From Armadillidium nasatum (Eukaryota > Arthropoda > Malacostraca > Isopoda > Armadillidiidae): DNA of 24,658 nucleotides. Within the stretch, counting starts at the first letter, position 1. Every line of letters begins with the position of its first letter. Location: contig SEYY01009835.1 of NCBI GenBank assembly GCA_009176605.1, positions 1-24,658 on the forward strand, written 5' to 3'. Shown piece after piece: positions 20,145-24,658 of the stretch. The position numbers and the translations under genes were made by a program. Below the pieces are notes generated by a model that saw only the letters and a program-made list of their open reading frames with translations, ran no database searches and was not told the origin of the DNA.

Positions 20145-20906
20145 ATGGAGATATTACTATTGAAAAGGAAAGAATGCCACAATCATGTAAACAAACGTAT
20201 GAGGAAGTTTTTGACGCAGCTTGTCAAAGATGAAGGGCTAGGAAAAAGGAAAGAGAAGGAAGGTGCCCTTACAAATGAAAAGATAATTGCTTTTTCCAAT
20301 TTTTATAACAAAGCAATTAAGGAAAATGTTAGGGATACCAAAAAAATGAAAAATGCTATCTTGGCATCATTTATGCATCACTTAAAATCAGAAGAACGTG
20401 AATATGGAATTCATGATTATTGCCCTGTAGGGGAAGATTCATGGTGTTTTAAAAATAAGTCAGACCATACAAAAGAGCCAATTGATATGTCAAAATTTAC
20501 CCACCATATTTCCAAAAAGGTATTAAACACAATTGTCAACTCAAAGGGATTTAAAGACTTAACATCTGAAAATTTCTTGCAACGATGTACAGGGAAAACA
20601 CAAAATACAAATGAAAGCCTACATTCAAGAGTCTGGAGATGTGTTCCAAAGGAAACATTCAAGAGTGTCAGATATGTTAAGATTGCAATGTGGTTGGTAA
20701 CGATAAGACACAACTTAGGAGTTGTAGAACAGACTGGATTGTTGAAAAGTTTTGATACACCTCTGAGGGAAAAGACATCCCAGAAAAGGGAAAAGAGAAG
20801 ACAAGCATATAAACCTACTGTCTCAAATAAGGTAAAAAAGGCAAGGATAGATCAACAGAAAAAGAAAAGACAAAGAGCGGATTATGTGCCAGGAGGTGGA
20901 GATTAA
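20145..20906 (+). CDS. Mutator-like transposase, C-terminal part (intact 253-codon frame)
   Basis: The only long uninterrupted protein frame in the window. It resembles the C-terminal half of the Mutator-like transposases widespread in arthropods and cnidarians: RKECHNHVNKRMRKFLTQL (residues about 8-26), a G-L-KI--F-N-Y--AI-EN helix region (about 41-64), CPVGEDSWCFKNK (about 93-105), LQRCTGKTQNTNESLHSRVW (about 145-164; canonical GKTQNxNES-NS-IW) and a basic tail with KKVKKARIDQQKKKRQR that could be a nuclear localisation signal. It ends DYVPGGGD then a stop, a plausible natural C-terminus. The DDE catalytic residues normally lie upstream and are absent. ATG 20145 is four bases beyond the last GTCGAC hexamer, so the 5' half may have been displaced by that repeat complex. 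It could be a truncated transposon, a last exon or a co-opted gene. Confidence 0.8.
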   Translation: MEILLLKRKECHNHVNKRMRKFLTQLVKDEGLGKRKEKEGALTNEKIIAFSNFYNKAIKENVRDTKKMKNAILASFMHHLKSEEREYGIHDYCPVGEDSWCFKNKSDHTKEPIDMSKFTHHISKKVLNTIVNSKGFKDLTSENFLQRCTGKTQNTNESLHSRVWRCVPKETFKSVRYVKIAMWLVTIRHNLGVVEQTGLLKSFDTPLREKTSQKREKRRQAYKPTVSNKVKKARIDQQKKKRQRADYVPGGGD

Positions 20907-21134
20907 AGTACCTGTCAGTTTGTAGATCTTACACAGCCATCAATATCAAGGGATGGGACGTAAGATTAGAAACAGAAAGAGATGCAGATGCCCATGCTCA
21001 TAGTCCTTTAGGGATAAGAGGAGAAGGGTGCAAGGTGAAAAAAGAAAGCAAATTGAAGGGACATGAAAAAGGGTGACATACCCATGGGGTAAAAATAATC
21101 CTTTTACTAACCCCTTTAATCTTTCTTTCTTGTG
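20907..21134. other. 3' flank of the Mutator-like frame
   Basis: Purine-rich sequence with no further frame. No clear polyadenylation signal is seen just after the stop. Confidence 0.4.
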
Positions 21135-21323
<189 letters not shown>

Positions 21324-21760
21324 TAATGAGCAATCTGGTGATTGTGAGACCCTCATGTAATACTAAATATTTTTTAAATATTTAAGGGGATTATACCCAA
21401 GCCAGTCTGTAGTGGATTTCAAGAACATGTGAGTACATTATATTTCTTTGCTAAGAATTTTTTGTTTTTTTTTGTTTTTGTTGTAGATAGAGGTTTAAAA
21501 TTTGCATTTTAATTCAGGTATACAGACTCTGAGTATTTACTCAAAGTCTCATATTGATATCTCTTATGGAAAAAAAGATATAAAAATTTTAGATTGTAAA
21601 ACTTGAAAATTTCGAGATCATATATTTTTTTTTATTTATTTATATAAATATCATAAAAGATATAGGGTATATGCAACTATATTATATCCAAATTTCATTC
21701 CTGAACCACAAATAGGAAAACAATTATGTGCAAATCTGTAATGCATACCCAGGAGGTGAG
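21324..21760. other. A+T-rich flank, possibly a diverged third repeat unit
   Basis: No coding signal. Near 21690-21725 the words ACCACAAATAGGAAAACAATT recall part of the 541-bp unit that follows, but the similarity is too weak to call. Sequence is quoted only in part. Confidence 0.35.
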
Positions 21761-22829
21761 CTTTTTTGGCGCACATTGTAATTTTCATTAATAATGTATT
21801 TTACTAGGTACAATTCTGTAATTTTGAGGGAAGGTGAAGAATATGTATACATGTGTTATATTCAAGTTTGAAAACTGTAACCCAAATAGGAAAAAATTTA
21901 TAAAGTTTTCAAAACTTCAAATGAGATTTTCTCAAAATAAATTTTGCAGAAAATTTCAACTTTTGAGGAGCTATATTTCAAAAGGAACAATTAGCGTTGA
22001 TTAAAGTACTAAGTAAAAATTGTAGCTTTGTACCATCTCTAAGCAATATCCAAAAATGGGAAACATTAGACACATAGATTTTTTATTATTATTATTTTGT
22101 CCCAAAATTTGCCTTTTTTCATGATTTTTATCACAGTTGGGCATAAAAGGGCATGTATCGTTTTTCCTAAAGCAGATATCAAAAATTGTTTTAAATTCAG
22201 GTTTTAGATAATAGAACTGTGAATATACAGTTCAAATTTCAGGTTATTTGGACCAGTGGTTTTTCCCATATTCAATTTTTTTTCCAAGGATGGTATTGAA
22301 ACTTTTTGGGTGCACATTGTAATTTCTGTAAATAATATACTATAATAGGTATAAGTCTGTAATTTGGAGGGAAGGTGAAGAATGTGTATACATGTATTAC
22401 CTTCAAATTTGAAAGCTGTAACCCAAATAGAAAAAAATTTATAGTTTTGAAAACTTCAAGTGAGATTTTCTCAAAATAAATTTTTTGGAAAATTTCAACA
22501 TTTGAGGAGCTATATCTCGAAAGGAAGAATTAGCGTTGAATAAAGTACTAAATAAAAATTGTAGCTTTGTACCATCTCTAAGCAATATCCAAAAATGGGA
22601 AACATTAGACAAGTAGATTTTTTATTATTATTATTTATGTCCCAAAATTTGCCTTTTTTTCATGATTTTTATCACATTTGGGCATAAAAGGGCAAGTATC
22701 GTTTTTCCTAAAGGAGATATCAAAAATCGTTTTAAATTCAGGTTTTAGATAATAGAACTGTGAATATACAGTTCAAATTTCAGGTTAATTGAACCAGTGG
22801 TTTTTTCCCATTTTTTTTTTTTTATTGCT
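21761..22829. repeat. Tandem duplication of a 541-bp noncoding unit
   Basis: Copy 1 spans about 21761-22301 and copy 2 about 22302-22829. The anchor GCACATTG lies at 21771 and 22312, giving a period of 541 bp. Long shared blocks include GTAGCTTTGTACCATCTCTA followed by AGCAATATCC, GAGGGAAGGTGAAGAAT, ATTAGCGTTGA-TAAAGTACTAA and AGATAATAGAACTGTGAATA. Both copies are noncoding and lie downstream of the Mutator-like frame on the same side. Confidence 0.95.
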
Positions 22830-22986
22830 GGATATGGGTCAAACCATTTATTGTACAGAAAAATGATCTCAGTAAAAATTGATCAGGAGGTTGAAATACA
22901 TATACCCTGAAAATTTCATAAATATAAGTTCAAAATTAAAACAAAGGTTTTGAGAATGGATCCTTCCCTTAATAACTTAAAAGTAT

Positions 22987-23154
22987 AAAAGTTAATAATA
23001 TAATTTCTGAACTTCAACTATTATAGCAATAATGTGCATAGGTGGACTTGATTGTGTAATCTAAAATGTAATTCAAAATGGTTATTAAATCAATCTGTAC
23101 GTATCCATAGTTGAACCCCATTATTAGAACATCAATTACAGTGAAATGATTCAA
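22987..23154. repeat. LTR-like direct repeat, left copy
   Basis: Shares AAAAGTTAA-TATAATTTCTGAAC, TAATAATGTGCATA, GTGGACTTGATTGTGTAATCT, AATCTGTACGTAT, TTATTAGAACATCAATTA and AAATGATTCA with 24431-24619, in the same order and orientation. The spacing of 1444 bp encloses a noncoding interior. Sequence is quoted only in blocks. Confidence 0.85.
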
Positions 23155-23462
23155 TGGTAGCAAAGTGTAGTTTGGTTGAAAATGGGACTTTCAAGGAACT
23201 AACAACAAGAAAAAGACCTACGGAAGGTTAGAGAACACAAAAAGTGAAAAAATACAGGTAATCCTTGAGAAGAAAACTATAACTACCAACTATAATAGAA
23301 ATTACTATAGAAGTGAACTTTGAGTAAACAAAGTGAATTCGACGTTAGTGGACGTAGAAAATAAATAGAGAAGAGATATAAACCCCTTTTTCAGTCGATG
23401 TTCGAGGACTCTCTTAACCCGTGGTGGCTGAGTGGAGTAAGTGTAAGACTACGTTGAGTTAA

Positions 23463-23875
23463 GAATCGGCAGTGGTAGACTCTAAAGTAGTCAATCTAGA
23501 AGTGACTGAAAGGCATCAGATTATGTTGCATCCGACTTTAAATAGTCGACAGTGATTAGCTCGATGATGTTAATCTGGAGAAAGTTGAGAGAAGTTGAGT
23601 CTGTAACGTAACCGATTTTTTTTTGTGGATAGTATGCAGTAAGAGGCTCTACTGCAGCCACCAATTTAGGAGTTGCCAAGAGTACTTAGAGTATGTAGTA
23701 GCTGCATTTTAAGTAGATAATCGGAGGCTTTACTGCAGCCAATTCAGAGATGGCTGAGAGTAGTAAGAATGTGGTAACCGAATTAAGTAGATAATCAGCA
23801 GTGGGAGGTTCTACTGTTGCCAACCTAGAGGTGACCGGGATTCTGAATGTGTAGTGGCCGATTTTGAGGGTGAAA
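23463..23875. repeat. Degenerate tandem repeats, about 75-90-bp units
   Basis: About five units recur, each with AATCGGCAGT/ATAATCGGAGG, a CTCTACTG or TTTACTGCAGCC segment, a CCAA-TTAGAG-TG segment, a GAGAGTA segment, and a closing GTGGCCGAT/GTAACCGAAT followed by TAAGTAGATAATC. Units start near 23463, 23549, 23632, 23722 and 23797. Spacing and sequence vary, so these are old. Confidence 0.7.
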
Positions 23876-24189
23876 TGAAGAAAATGGGAGAATCTTCGAA
23901 CGCAGAGATGATAGTAAACCTGAATGTCTAAAAGATTATTTACTGACGGTAGGTTCATGGATATCAAACGAGTATCCAGAGGGAGTGGATTTGGAGGAGA
24001 CTAATAGAAATAAAAGTACAGATAAGAGAAATTGAAAAAATAAAGAAAACGTTTAGAAAGTGAAAATAAGGTTAAGATTGTTTAATATCTGAAGAATTAA
24101 TTTAATAAAAGACGAGAAGAAAAAGGAGTACGATTGCTGTATAATATCTTAAATCTGAAGAGTTGATTTATTAGATGTGAGGAAAGTGA

Positions 24190-24355
24190 AAAGACAATTT
24201 GCAAGATTTAGTTTGCAATGAAGAATGGAATGGGATTTGAAACATCTACTAAAGTTGATATAACCTGAAAGCAAAATTCTAAGAAAATAAAAATTTTGGT
24301 TTGTGAAGAAGAATGGAACAGGATTTGAAAGAAACATCTACTGAAGTTTAAAATA
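24190..24355. repeat. Short direct repeat pair inside the LTR-like element
   Basis: GAAGAATGGAATGGGATTTG (near 24219) followed by AAACATCTACTAAAGTT is repeated near 24308 as GAAGAATGGAACAGGATTTG then AAACATCTACTGAAGTT, about 90 bp apart. Confidence 0.85.
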
Positions 24356-24430
24356 CAAAAAGAAAATGAGAGAGAAAGAAAGAAAACTATCTAAGATTGA
24401 ATTTTTAGTTTATTCCAGTAATAACTTTAG

Positions 24431-24619
24431 AAAAGTTAATATAATTTCTGAACCTCACCAACTAATATTGTAATAATGTGCATAGTAGTGGACTTGATTG
24501 TGTAATCTATATAATTGAAAATTGAGTTAAATTAATCTGTACGTATATATTGTTAAAAATGGTTTGTCTCCTCCAATGAAGCTCCTTATTAGAACATCAA
24601 TTATGCTCAAATGATTCAC
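24431..24619. repeat. LTR-like direct repeat, right copy
   Basis: Right partner of 22987-23154. It carries an extra 20-odd bases (GTTTGTCTCCTCCAATGAAG region) and smaller indels, so the two copies have diverged considerably. Confidence 0.85.
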
Positions 24620-24658
24620 ATATTAATATTACTATTTATTTATCTCCCTCCTCATTAA

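Overview
This window looks like a transposon graveyard from an invertebrate animal genome, A+T-rich apart from a GC-rich first 0.8 kb. I find no convincing host gene. The set of element families (a jockey-like LINE, a DD41D-type mariner, a THAP9/P-element relative, a Merlin/ISXO2-type fragment, a Mutator-like transposase, a Penelope-like element, a ZMYM1-like hAT, an R2-group fragment and a tRNA-derived SINE), together with very long pure (TA)n tracts, fits an arthropod such as a decapod crustacean best. A cephalopod mollusc cannot be excluded. The species call is inference from recalled families; no search was run.

Layout. 1-830: GC-rich minus-strand C-terminal endonuclease domain and 3' region of an R2-group retrotransposon. 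1477-2912: internally deleted, frameshifted hAT relic with (TA)n on both sides. 3010-3075: a roughly 66-bp 3' stub of a LINE on the minus strand. 3550-4728 and 6480-7850: two 5'-truncated, broken copies of jockey-like LINEs, the first between (TA)n tracts and the second starting at one. 8060-8640: Penelope-like relic with RT and GIY-YIG pieces. 10812-10960: minus-strand tRNA-derived SINE. 11767-14110: THAP plus P-element transposase pseudogene, split by a (TA)n tract. 14105-14341: Merlin/ISXO2-like transposase fragment. 14330-15515: minus-strand pseudogene of a dispersed invertebrate protein family. 17381-18908: mariner relic with about 60-bp inverted repeats, sitting between two halves of an irregular TA tract. 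19322-20141: GTCGAC-rich inverted-repeat complex. 20145-20906: an intact 253-codon Mutator-like transposase C-terminal ORF. 21135-21323: palindrome with a TA core. 21761-22829: a 541-bp tandem duplication. 22987-24619: LTR-like direct repeats enclosing degenerate tandem repeats.

Across the window, sixteen (TA)n tracts of about 93-352 bp make up roughly 9% of the sequence, and most lie exactly at transposon boundaries or inside transposons. Two independent LINE 3' ends run straight into (TA)n after the same terminal sequence, so at least some tracts appear to be LINE 3' tails. The mariner and hAT relics look as if they landed in TA tracts. Nearly every coding relic carries frameshifts, stops or catalytic-residue losses; the Mutator-like ORF is the exception.
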